Of a stretch of DNA of 64,000 nucleotides, positions 43,806-56,200 are shown one piece after another. A model generated the notes under the pieces. That model made no database searches and was not told the origin of the DNA. It saw nothing but the letters and a program-made list of their open reading frames with translations. Numbering within the stretch: position 1 is the stretch's first letter; the number at the start of each line of letters is the position of its first letter. A program made the translations under genes and the position numbers. Where the stretch lies: contig KN834751.1 of NCBI GenBank assembly GCA_000827265.1, forward strand, positions 1,607,123-1,671,122. Direction: 5' to 3'. The stretch comes from Collybiopsis luxurians FD-317 M1. Taxonomy: Eukaryota; Basidiomycota; Agaricomycetes; Agaricales; Omphalotaceae.

Positions 43806-46800
43806 ATGTCGCACTCACGCAGTCAGAACCTCCTCCCTCAGCATGCTCAGCAGTTTGCTGGGGCCCATGATTTTTCCATCAACGGAGGACAGTTCAATGC
43901 TATACAAGGAGACCAATATCACATTATCAACAATTTCCAACAAAATCCGAACAATTTTTATACTCGAAGCGAAGGTAAGCATGACCTGGTAATTTAGGTA
44001 GTAGATAAGATACTCCAATTACACTTTCGGGTATATCTATTGCTCAGTCTCAAGAGGTGTCAGGGCATTGTCGAGAATATTGATATATTGTGCCTCACCT
44101 GACATATCCCGAAAGTGAAATTCGAGTATAATATCTCGCTTTTCATATTCTTAATTCTATCTTACAACAGATGTGTTGAAGAACTTGAACCCAGTTCACA
44201 ATGCCTCTTACAAATCGGAACACCACAGCTACTGTCTTGAAGGCACGCGGGTAGAAATTCTTCAGTCACTTATTGAATGGGTGACAAATATCGAAAGCCC
44301 TCATATTTATTGGCTTTATGGAATTGCAGGCACGGGTAAATCCACAATTACCCAAAGCTTTTGCAAAGAGCTTGAAGAGATTGGATTTATTGTGGGAAGC
44401 TTTTTCTGCTCAAGGAATGCCACAGAGAGGAGTGATGTTTTGCGGATCTTTCCAACCATTGCAGAAACTTTTGCAAGGGCTGATACATTTTATGGGGATG
44501 CTATAACTAAGGTGCTGGAAAAAGACCCCTATGTGGCCAGCTACTCTGTCTCCGAGCAAATCAAACACCTTTTTATAAAGCATGGAATGAACTTTCACAG
44601 TCAATGGGCCATTGTGATTGATGGGTTGGATGAGTGCTCTGATGCTGCACTTGTCATGCATGCCATTGAGGTCTTGATTGATAATGCCCATGTTCTGCCA
44701 GCATATGTTTTTATTGCAAGTAGGGAAGTGAAAGAGGTTTCATACAAGTTTCATGCCAGTAAATATTTAGCTAAAGTAGCTCTTCATGAAGTTGAAAGAT
44801 TCATTGTTGAGACAGACATTCAGCATTATGTTGAATATGAACTATCTAGAATTCCTAGTCTCACACCTCCAATTGATTCACATGTTAAATACCTGGTGGA
44901 GCAGTCAGCTGGGCTATTTATATATGCTTCTACAGCAATCAAGTATATTGCTGAAGGGTATAATAGTGATCAGCGCATTCAAGTACTAATGGCCCAAAAA
45001 AAGTTACAAGGAATCAATCAGTTGTATGCTAACATTCTGAATGACATAGATGGAAGAGTCGAGGATGCAGACATTTACATGTTGCAGACTTTGATTAACT
45101 TACAGGAGCCGTTGTCCATTCCAGCATTAGAAGCTCTATTGAATGTAAAACTATTTCATAGTCTCAGTGCTTTCAAGTCAGTACTGCAACTCCCTAGCCT
45201 TATCAAATCAAATATAAAGGTGCAGAGCTTTCATGCATCCTTTCCTGAATTTCTGGAAAATGCTGAAGACTGTCCCCAAAGGTACTATATCAGCTTTGAT
45301 AAGAAACATGAATGTCATGCATACTTGGCTCTATGTTGCTTGGAATACTTGAACAAAAACCTCCAGAGGAATCCACTTGGGCTTGAACTTTACTCGGAGG
45401 TGTCTCGACTAGATGGAGAGCAGATTTCCGTGTACATGAATGAATATCCTTGTTTGGAATATGCATGCAAATTCTGGACAACTCATTGGGTTCTGGGAGC
45501 TAAGGATACATCTTTTCACGAGGCAATGCATTCAAGTTTATTAGAATTTCTCCACAAGCATGTTCTGAAATGGATAGAACACTTAATTCTGCTTCGGTGG
45601 TTTGAGTTTATAAGAGACATTAATAATATTCTCCCTTACATAAAGGTATGGATCAAACTTATATTTCAATTTACACTTCTGAATCAAAAGTAGGATGACT
45701 TGTATGACTACCTTTCTGAGCTGTGCACATTTTTAGCTCAAAGTGCGGACGTCTTGTCTAAATGGCCATTGGACATATACAGCTCAGCTGTAATTTGGAT
45801 CCCAAAAGATTCTCTGCTCAAAGACCTTCATTGCTTTCAGGAAAGAGATATGATAGCTCCTGCAATTATAACAAAAACTGAAAGGTGGAGTAGATATGAG
45901 CATGTTATTGAGTTGGGGAGTTTAGCTCATGGTATAGCTGTCTTCCATGATGAAGCCAGAGTTGTTACAGCACTGCACAGTGGAACACTCCAGGTTTGGA
46001 ACAGTTTAAGCTGCCGGTTGGAGCTCATGCTTGATGGACATACTGATAGTGTACAAAGCGTCGCTGTTTTCCCAGACAATTCCCAAATAGTTTCAGGCTC
46101 TGATGACTGTACAGTTAGAGTGTGGAGTAGCACCACAGGGAAAACTGACTATGTGCTTGAGGGACATTCTCTGGGTGTGGCAGCTGTTGCTATCTTTGCT
46201 GATGGTTCCAGAATAGTATCGGGATCCGATGATAAGACATTAAGGATTTGGAACACTTCCACCAGAAGCACAGATCATGTGTTAAATGGGCATGCCGATA
46301 GTGTAACAGCTGTTGCTGTTCTTTCAGATTGCTCTAAATTGGTGTCTGGATCAAAAGACCGCACAGTTAGAATTTGGAATGCTTCCAGTGGGGCAACAGA
46401 ACATGTGTTGAAAGGACATTCTGAGGGGGTAATAGCTATTGCTGTTTTGCCTCATAGTGCCAGAGTTGTTTCAGGGGCATCGGATAGCAAAATTTGCATT
46501 TGGAATACCATTACTGGTCAGTTAGAGGATACTTTCAAAGGAAATCCTCTTGCTATCGCTGTTTCTTTAGATGCTTCCAAAATAGTCATCGGCTCTAACG
46601 ATCATACAATCAAAATCTGGAATATTGCTGATAGGAAGCCTGAGAAAGTATTGAAATTTTCTAGCTCCATAACGACTATTGCAGTTTTTCAGAATACATC
46701 CAAAGTTGTTTCATGCTTCAATGATTGGACACTGAGAATTTGGAATAGCTCTGTCCATCAAGGAGGAACGGTGCCCAAGAAGCGACCCTCTGGAATAGAA

Positions 46801-47757
46801 GCTCTTGCCATAATTCCAGGACACTTCAAAATTGTATCTGTGTCGAATGATATGAAAGCCAGGGTTTGGGACAGCTTGACTGGGAAAATGGGCTTGGTGC
46901 TCAATAAGCAATCAATTGCAGGGACAGCTATTGCTGTCTTTGCTGACGGTTTCCGAGTAGTCTTATGTTCTTATAATAGCACCTTAATAATATGGAATCC
47001 TTCCACCGGCAACATACAGAGTGTGTTGAAGGGGCACACAAGCTTGGTGACCGCTATTGCTGTTTTTCCTGATGATTTCAGGCTAGCTTCAGGATCCTAC
47101 GATGGGACAGTACGAATATGGAACAGTAAGAATGGAAAGGCAGAGCATATTTTGGAAGGGCACTCTGATTGGGTTTCAGCTGTGGCAGTTTTTCCAGATC
47201 AAACTAGGATTGCCTCAGGATGTCATGATGGAACAGTCCGAATCTGGAATACATTTTCAGGAAAGCTAGAGCACATGATAGAAGGGCCTTTTCCTTGGCT
47301 TACAGCTGTTGCTGTCTCCCCAGATGCCACACAATTATTTTCCTTTTCAAATGATAACATTCTTTGCACTTGGGATGCTTCTACAGGAGCCAAAGTAGGT
47401 CATATCTTTCTTCCCACCAATGTGTCCAGCAAGTGGTTTCCCCTTCATCGAGTTATTGCAGGTTATCATCCTGTGTATGTTTTGAGCAACTTTCTGGATG
47501 AAATTCTATTGCTCCATCATACTCCGAACAACAATCAGAACTATAAAGTACAGCATATTATATGGATTCCCCCTCATCTAAGGAAGATATCTCATTTTGT
47601 GTCTTATGAATCTTTGATTTGCTTAGGCTACAAAAATGGGGAGGTGGTTATCATTGATATGGCTTCTCCGCAAAGCCCTTCCTTTCAGACTTCTTCTGAT
47701 CCAAAGAAAAGACGGGCGTGGGCACATGTGAAACGCTGGTTTAAAAAGTGGGAATGA
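43806..47757 (+). CDS. NACHT-WD40 STAND protein (NLR-like), paralogue 2
   Basis: Three exons, 43806-43974, 44171-45645 and 45694-47757, encode 1235 aa. The N-terminal exon carries the motif AHDFSINGGQFNAIQGDQ at about 21-38, preceding a Gln/Asn-rich stretch. The NACHT exon has the P-loop GIAGTGKST (about 107-115) and Walker B IVIDGLDECS. The WD40 exon has about 12 recognisable repeats (VRVWS, LRIWN, VRIWN and variants) and the shared C-terminal IPPHLRKI and SLICLGYKNGEVVIIDM blocks. It is the shortest of the three paralogues because one WD unit and the mid-array spacer are reduced. The first intron is 196 nt, against 73 and 63 nt in the others, owing to a small inserted element. The inferred role is as for paralogue 1: an ATP-dependent oligomerising sensor, probably cytosolic. 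All catalytic motifs are intact and no stop is present. Confidence 0.92.
44013..44126. repeat. MITE in intron 1 of NACHT-WD40 gene 2
   Basis: A 114-bp element has imperfect terminal inverted repeats: CTC(C/G)AATT(A/T)CACTTTCGGG at one end and its complement at the other, about 24 bp with few mismatches. It is flanked by TA on both sides (44011-44012 and 44127-44128), the target duplication typical of Tc1/mariner-type elements. Removing it with one TA leaves an 80-nt intron, matching the lengths in the paralogues. No coding capacity. Confidence 0.75.
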
Positions 47758-50315
47758 TGCCATCATGCTTTTTCTCAATTGTATTCATTTGAAAAATTTG
47801 TATGGATTTTGTTGACCTCATCAGAGCGCTTGAGTAGCGCAGCGCTCAGAATAAAAAGCAAACAGAATCTAATTAGCCTTGGAATTTCATGAAGTCAGAG
47901 AGATAAATGGGTAAATTAGACATCATAGTATTTTGTATGCCCAATTAAAAATAGTATATTGCATGCCCAGAATAATTAACAACGCATAACCACATACTGA
48001 GATTATGAGATATGACTGGAGTTCCCTCGGGGAAGCATGCGCTTAAGCGTCCTATTTCCCCTCCCCTCACCACCTCAAGATTGGTATACGTGAATAGGAC
48101 TTTGTGAAGGATTTTGGCAATCTGATTATGACAGGAAGATGTGGTAGCTACGCTAAAATGCCTAGGTTCGAGTTAGGCAATCGAGCGGATTGTGACATCT
48201 GTTTGGCGGCCTAGCAATGGCGAAGTGAGCAACAACGATAATGAAGATATTATAAACGGTGATACACGCACCCTTTGAGTTACAGCCTAGCCGTGAATCC
48301 CCAAATCTGCTCCCATTGTTTACCCATTTGTTGTAATTTGGAAAATACGGCTTGAAATTGAAATGGTTTGGTTGAGAGAAGGTTCGACAGAGGGCCCAAA
48401 GCCATTTGATGTCTTTTTTACGCGTTACTGATGGTTTGAACATCAGAAAGATATACAAACGCGTGGTACTGCAGACGAAAGTCTGTTTAGGTCAATTTTT
48501 GAAACGGAACGGTCCCCTTAAGGAGACCCATTCTAATATCAGGGATAGAGGTAGGTGAATTACTAGGTTGAGTAAGCCAAGGGAAGTAATATTGGCGGAC
48601 ATCGAAGTTGGATGGACTAGTGAAGGACCCGAAGAACGGACCAGCCGGAGAGCACGTGATATTCGGAGTGGGGGGCCGGGACAAAACCCGTGCAACATTT
48701 CTCAAAATCATTTCGCTACGTACCGTTTCATGACTCGTCATCTTCGCTCAGTGGTATACCGTATCAACCTCTTACCTCAAGAAAATTGACCGTTCAATGA
48801 TGCTTGGAGTTAGCCTCGCTTCCATTGTCCTCCCTCATCAGCGCCCCTTCCTTCCAAAGTCAACAACCATCGTTCCCCTGTCCTTCTGAGTTCGATCCGG
48901 CGTCGATGACGTGTTTGCTTTCACTGTCCACCACGCCGTCATCTCTGGAATCATGCACTGTTGCCAACTAACTTTTGAACATCATCCCTTTGTTCGCTGA
49001 TTGACTACTTCCCTCTCATAGTACCCAAGTTCCGATCTACCAGATGTCAACTCGCGTTGTGCAATCGCTTCCGAACATGAGGCCTGAGGTTTGAAATGAA
49101 TTTTTCTGTGGTGGCGACGTCGTAACTCATGTTCTTATCCCGTTTTGAGGTCCTGGCAAATAGAACTATCCTTCCAATGCAACCTCCGCTCAGATCAAGG
49201 CACCAACCTTATCGACAGCATCAGACCGGATTCTATGAAACACATGACCGTTAAACATATGAATGATTTGAAGAGGAAAGCGATGGTGGCGGCGGTGCGA
49301 AGGCTAGACGGGTTTGGTTATCTAGTACTGGGAGCAGGGTGGGTGGGAGATGTTGGTGAACATGCCGATAATGGAGGGCAAGCAAGCCGGCCGGAGGGGA
49401 AGGGGTAGTATTGGCTGCTGGACAGTGCTCCTGAGGACATGACAGAAAAACTCGGTGGGATTGTCAACGAGCAAAACTTTGGATGTGGGTGTGGGAAGGG
49501 GAATTCAGCAATTAGGGCGCTAGGTGGTTGGTTTACAGTCCAGACTGAAAGAATTCTATTTTATTCGTTGTGACCGTCGTCTTGTCTTGTTGACCGGTGA
49601 ACTGCTTTCGTCTACGTTCGCTCTAACAAGTGCCGACGGTATCGACACCAGCTTCACGTGTAGTATTTCTCCAGAGCGTTCGATACTGTAAAGATTGGTT
49701 TCGTTGGGAATATAGGCAACCGGTCGACTTTCGTCGATTCCCGACAGCAAAACCATTCAATGTTTGACGGCTCTAAGCGTGTTTTGCTACCGCTACTTTG
49801 ATACAGGCCCGTATTTGTCGGGTAATCCACATTGGTCCACATTGGTGTGCAACAGAGTGGCTGATTACTCCAAACGCGGTGTAAGACGCTCAAGCGAAAG
49901 CTGTAAATGATGGCTGAAGGGTCGGTACTACATGGCGTGCGCTCTCCCTGTTCGTATTAGCACTCCCGCAATCCACGAACCAGCACAAAGATTCATTGAA
50001 TCAAAGAACGCTACTAACTGAAACAACTCTAGAATGTCAGTTGACCCAAAATCCTGAATAACAGTGGCTGGAACATGTTGCACCCACACTCGCGAGGCGC
50101 AGCACACCCAGAACTTTAAGACATTCAGTTCTTGCGCTGCGCGAGGGTGACGTGTATTCAATCCTTCTATTTAAAATTGACAGGTCAATCATACACGATA
50201 TAAAGCCTCACACGGGTACGGTAATTGATAGATTTCAATCTTCAACATCTCGCTGGGCCTTGCCTCCAGCGAGCTCACGTAGCTCAACTGCCGTTTGTTG
50301 TTCGTTTCCTCCACC
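47758..50315. other. intergenic, no gene recognised
   Basis: The first few hundred bases are AT-rich 3' flank of NACHT-WD40 gene 2. The remaining 2 kb holds short frames without family resemblance; a small GC-rich open stretch at 49250-49410 could be a coding relic. The last 150 bases are the transporter promoter. Confidence 0.4.
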
Positions 50316-52641
50316 ATGATTATATGGACCTACCGGTACATCAGGCGAAAACTCGCCAAATCCAACTCGAAGGAGTCAGACGCTGCCACCCAACCAAGCT
50401 CTTCTCCAGAATCGCCGTCTCCCAACTCCAAGACAAACGCTCAAAAATGGAAGTTCATGTTTAGGTTGGCGGCTGCCCTTGCAATACCCATCTTCCTGGA
50501 GACTCTCGATTATACTGGTCAGTCCAACCTTCTTCACATTTCAAGCAGGTTTGCTCATAGTCTCCAATTCCAGTCGTCGCGACCGCTCAAACGGATATTG
50601 CTGTTCGCCCCTATCACTTTTTTCGAGCCGCTGTCTTTCTGACTCTCCACCTTATGTAGTCCGCCTTCAACCGTCTAGATCTACAAAGGTATAGTTCCTG
50701 AATTGAGGCTCATACTTGATCTCAAACAACCGTGATCAACCCAGCTATATCGGTACACTCTACCTATTGACGTCGACCGCCTTTCTGCCCCTTTTTGCGT
50801 CCATTGCCGATATTTACGGGCGACATTTTGCCATGCAATTGTCCCTGGTATTCTTCCTTTTTGGAAGTGCGTTGAGTACCGGTGCTCGAAATATGCAGAT
50901 GATGTTGGCTGGTCGTGCCGTCGCTGGCATCGGTGCAGCGGGATTGCTCACGGTAAGTGAAACGTCTCAAAAAAACCATTGTCTCTAACTTGCACTGTTT
51001 TGACTTTTTTTCAACCAGGTCGTTCGAGTGATTCTGTCCGACTCGGCGTCCCTGGATGCCAACAATCGGCAGATAGGCATTCTATTCCTGTTGTATGCCA
51101 TAGGGTACAGTGTAGGTCCCGTCATCGGTGGCTATCTTACGGCTGTGTCTTTCCGCTGGATTTTTGCAATAAAGTGCGTTCTCTCCCTCACTCAAAGCGA
51201 AGACCCCGATTCTCAGTGTGGCTCTTAGCCTCCCTGCATGCGTTCTGGCAATTGTTCTAACTTTTTTGCTCTTGCGAAACCATGTGAAAAAAGGATTTGT
51301 AGTGGGGGACGGGGATGAACAAGTTCGCCCCACATACTTGACGAAATTTTTGAAGGTTGATTGGATCGGGGCGTTCCTCTTCACTGCTGGAGGTATTCTC
51401 ATCCTTCTTGCCCTCAATTGGGGCTCTACAACAGAATGGAAAAGCGCTAAAGTGATCGTCTGTTTCGTCATCGGTGGTTTGATATTTTTGCCTTGTATGC
51501 TCTGGGAATATATCTTAGAGCAACACCAGAACAAGAGAGTCGCGACGGCAAGGACATCTACAATCCTATCCGCCTACGCTATGATTCCTATCGACCTCTT
51601 CAGAAGTTACGATATTATCGCTGTTCTCGCGGGTTCGCTTGCTGGGGGGATGGTAATGATTGTCATGTTCTATTTCGTGGCGATCTTCATGACGATTGTC
51701 AACGGGTTGGATCCAAGCCGAGCGGGTGTACAACTCGTCTACTTTGCGCCCGGCAGTGGGGTTGGTACGTTATTAGCCGTTCAAATTACCCGATTCTTTA
51801 GACAGGCACGTTCCCGTTTTGAATTTGTATGGCGCAAGATGCTAATTCCATCTCCCTTTTGCGCTTAGCCCAAGTATCCGATTATCCTCGGAAGTCTTCT
51901 TATACCTCTCTCGCTTGGTCTCATTTCTATGGGAGTACAGAGGGGCAACCAAACCTTGGTAGATGTGTGAGTGAAATCTCGCCTATCGTATTACCCTGTT
52001 GGTTAGATTTAATTGAACGTTTTCAATCCATTACAGATACTTGGCCGTCGCTGGTGCTGGCTGCGGGTTGACAATCGGTTCACTGAACGTACATGCTCGT
52101 TTTTCGCAGCCGACTGAACGTGTGGCAATCGTTTCGGCGTTGATACTTTTCGTGAGTCACCATTGTCTCTTGGACCTCCTTCGTACATGACTTGCTCATC
52201 AATTCGAAAAAGTTCCGCTCTTTAGGAGGAACGATTGGACTCGCACAGTGTGGCGCTGTGCTGAACGCCCGTGTTCGATCTTATATTCTCCGTGCCATTA
52301 GGAATGGCGAAATCCCACCGGCTGTTGCCGCTGGCATAGGACAATTCAGTGGAAGCGGGGGATCCCTCCAGAGCATCAAGCTCCTTCCACCAGCCGCACA
52401 AGACATTGTCAAGGAAGCATTCCGAGATGGTGTTCGGTGGTGCTTTATCTCCCTAGTCCCATGGACCGCAGTTGCTTTCTTCCTCACAATCTTCCTTTCC
52501 AATATACCCGATCCGAAAAAGGCACGAAATGAAGCTAGTGAAGAGGACCCTGCCACAGACATTGGGGATCAAAGAAGTCAAGTTTCGGCACTACAACCGG
52601 ATGAGAAGGAGGTGACGGGGTCCGAGTCAAAAGCGGTTTAG
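50316..52641 (+). CDS. major facilitator superfamily transporter, drug:H+ antiporter type
   Basis: Nine exons, 50316-50517, 50574-50602, 50660-50688, 50745-50952, 51019-51173, 51217-51805, 51869-51966, 52037-52151 and 52213-52641, give 617 aa with all phases matching. A polar N-terminal tail is followed by helix 1 and LDYTVVATAQTDIA, the conserved Asp/Thr-Val-Val-x-T block of 14-helix DHA transporters. Then come SYIGTLYLLTSTAFLPLFA, the cytosolic signature ADIYGRHFAMQLSL between helices 2 and 3, RAVAGIGAAGLL and FRWIFAIN. The C-terminal half contains FRQPKYPIILGSLLIPLSLG and a final helix before an acidic tail. Such proteins export toxic compounds or metabolites across the plasma membrane in exchange for protons; the substrate is unknown. 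The intron after 51805 begins with GC instead of GT, required by frame and homology. Confidence 0.9.
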
Positions 52642-53192
52642 TCTCTTTGTTAGGAATCTTAACGTACTATCTTACTTCCTCCTAATTGTGACTTTCAGTT
52701 GCTTTCATTATGCTTTACGATACTTGTCGGTAGGACTCATAAAATTAGTCCAACACGAGGCGTTCCACTCTTTTGCCATCTTTTTTGTCATCGCACGATG
52801 AACCTTACTCTGTTACATCTTACACCTGGTTTTGCTATAACCTCGCTCTCATTAGACTGACTGAGAATCTCTGCTACCAATAAGAAACAAGATAGCCTTG
52901 GATAAGACATGTCGAAATGCCCCTTACAAAAGGTACAGAAACCGGCCGAGCTGGAAAGACACGTCGATAAAATTAAATTTCTACCCGATTTCTCCCCGAT
53001 TACTAATCATAAGACATATAAAGAAAGGCTGTTAGGATTCACCTTATTTGTTTTAGTTGACACCAACCACAGCGCAGTGGCGTTTGTATCATGGCAAACA
53101 GACAGAATACTTTTCATGAAACTAGGCGCCGCATCACGTTTGGCATTATATTGAATGCTTAGATGACTGGACAGTGGCGATTCAATTTGACC
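52642..53192. other. intergenic between transporter and NACHT-WD40 gene 3
   Basis: Contains a short open frame (52909-53154, about 81 aa) with no recognisable family; it is not called a gene. Otherwise 3' and 5' flanks. Confidence 0.4.
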
Positions 53193-53237
53193 TGTGACAT
53201 TGTGACACTCACCTCTTGAATCTCAACCACCACCATC
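53193..53237 (+). promoter_or_regulatory. conserved leader with TGTGACA direct repeat, NACHT-WD40 gene 3
   Basis: TGTGACATTGTGACAC begins exactly 45 nt before the start codon, as in paralogue 2, and is followed by the TTGAATCTC and ACCACCATC blocks. Only about five of the 45 positions differ between the two genes, although intron 1 of each is unalignable by eye. Confidence 0.5.
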
Positions 53238-56200
53238 ATGTCGTATCCAAGCGGTCGAAATCGCCTCCCCGAGCCTGCCCAGCAGTTCGTCGGGGCCCAT
53301 GATTTCTCCGTCTATGGAGGAGAGTACAACGCTGTACAAGGTGACCAGTATAGGACAGTCAACAACATTTATACACAAGGTGAAGGTGAGAGGGCCTACT
53401 AATCAGTGATCAAGTTGGATACTGATTTTACATACTCTTGATTCTATTTTACTACAGATTTATTGAAGAATCTTAATCCGGTTCAGAATGCATCTTATAA
53501 GTCCGAACATCATTCATACTGCCTTCCAGGAACAAGAGTGGCAATTCTCAAATCACTTATGAAATGGGCAACAAGTCCTGAAAGCCCTCATATCTTTTGG
53601 CTTTATGGAATCGCTGGTACTGGCAAATCTACAATTGCTCAAAGCTTTTGCAAACTACTGGAAAAACGGGGATTCATTGTTGCTAGCTTTTTCTGCTCAA
53701 GAAATAGCACAGAGAGAAAGGATATCTTGAGAATCATTCCAACAATTGCTGAATCAATTGCAACAAGAGATAAAAAATATAGGGACATTGTAACCAGAGT
53801 TTTAGAAGAAGACCCTCACGTGGCAAAATATTCTGTTTCTGAACAGATAAAACAACTTTTGCTAAAGAATTACATTAGTTTTCAAAAACACTGGGTTCTG
53901 GTCATTGATGGTCTGGATGAATGCTCTGATTCTAGACTTATCAGACTTGCCATTGAAATTCTGGTTGATAACGCACATATTTTGCCAGCTCGTGTTTTTA
54001 TTGCTAGTAGAGAAGAAAGGGAAATTTCTTCCAAATTTCAGAGTAACAGTTATGCAACCCAAGTGGCCCTTCATGAAGTTCAAAGGTTCATTGTACAAAG
54101 TGATATTTACCGATATCTTGAATTTGAATTGTCAAGAATTCTTAGCCTTACTCCTCCAATTGATGCAATTGTGGAGTATTTGGTAAAGCAGTCAGATAGG
54201 CTATTTATATATGCTTCTACAGCTGTCAAATACATTGCAGATGGATTTAACAGTGACGAAAGGGTAAAAAATCTGATGGCACAAAAGACATTACATGGAA
54301 TCAATAAACTTTATGCCGAGATATTGAACAATGCAGATGCAAACCTTGAAGATGTAGATATTTCCATTTTACATTCCATGATGTGTCTTCAAGATCCACT
54401 GTCAATTACAGCATTGGACACTCTGCTGAACACTAAATCATATCAAAGTCTAAGTGCATTCAAATCAGTGTTGTATATCCCAAATAACATTGAATCAGAT
54501 GTAGCAGTCCAAAGCTTCCATGCCTCCTTCCCAGAATTCCTGGAAGAATACAGAAACTGTCCCACCAGATTTTACCTTGGTGCTGACCAGCAGCAAAATC
54601 AACACTCATACTTGGCATTATGCTGCTTGAGGCTCCTGAATGTCGCTTTGATTAGAAATCCTCTCCAGCAGGAGCTTCACACAGATGTGTCTCAGGTGGA
54701 TAGACAACAGCTAAATAAATACATGGATTACCATCCCGGTTTGAAATATGCCTGTGAATTCTGGATGGCTCATTGGAAAATGGGATTCAACAGTCCGCAT
54801 TTTGCAAGTGAGAAAGACTTTGTGTTAAAGCAGTTCATTGATAAAAATTTATTGAAATGGGTGGAGCATTTAATTTTGCTTCAGATACCAGATATCCGAG
54901 GATATGTATATGGCATTTTGCCTTATTTAGAGGTATGTGATAAGTTTCAATCAAGTAGTCTATATTTAGCTGAATAAGAAATAGGATAAACCTTTGCATT
55001 ATTTTTCTGACCTCTGTGCATTTTTATCACAGTCTGCGGAGATATTAATTAAATGGCCTCTTGAAATCTACAACTCTGCAATTCTTTGGACACCTCATTT
55101 CTCCTATCTCAAACATCTACAGTGCTTTCAAGAGAAGATGCTAACAGCTCCAATATTAGTGGCAAAACATGAAACCTGGAGTGATTGTGAGCAAGCAATC
55201 AATATGGGAAATAAGGTCACAGCCTTAGCCACCTTCAGTGATAACACAAGACTTGTTGTGGCACTTGATAATCAGACAGTCAGAATCTGGAATTTGTCCA
55301 TTGGCCAAGCTGAGCATATTCTTCAAGGACACAGTGGATTTATTATTACGGTTGCTGTTTCTGCCAATAATTTCCGAATTGTTTCAGGTTCTTCTGATGG
55401 GACTATCAGAGTTTGGAACACAACTACTGGAAATGTAGAATATATATTGCAGCATCAGAGTGCAGTTATGAGGGAGTTAGAAAAAGAGTTGCTAGTAGCA
55501 GAAACTGTACTGGCTGTTGCTATTTCTTCGGATAGTTCCAGAATAGTCTCAGGCACAAATAGAGGAAACATCAGAATTTGGAATGTAGTAACTGGAGAGT
55601 TGGAACAGTTACTGCCCACTTCTTCCTCTAATCCTGTGACAGCAGTTGCATTTTTCTCTAACATTAATAAAGTAGTGTCAGGATCCCACAATGCATCCAT
55701 CCGAGTATGGGACACTAGAACTGGAGGAGCTGAGTGGAGTTATAATGGACATTCAGACACTGTATGTGCCCTTTCAATCCAGTCTGACAATTCCAGAATA
55801 ATGTCATGGTCCTATGACCATACACTTAGAATTTGGAATGTTTCCTCAGGTGAAATAGAGGATATATATGATACATATATACACAATAGTTCAGTCAGTG
55901 CCATTGCTGTTCTACCAGATGCTCCTAGCTTGGTCTTGGGTTATAGGGGTGGAGTGATTAGAGCATTCAGGGGTCTTAGTGGATCAATGGTCTCTAGTAA
56001 TTTAGATACCAAAACAAAAAGACACCGGAACATCCCTACTGGTACAATGACTCGTGTATTGAAAGGTCATACTGGGGTAGTGACTGCTGTTGCTGTTTTC
56101 TCAGATGATTCAAGAATAGTCTCAGGCTCTGTTGATGGGACAGTCAGAATATGGAATACATCAAGTAGAAGAGAAGATATAATTACAGAACATTCTGATT

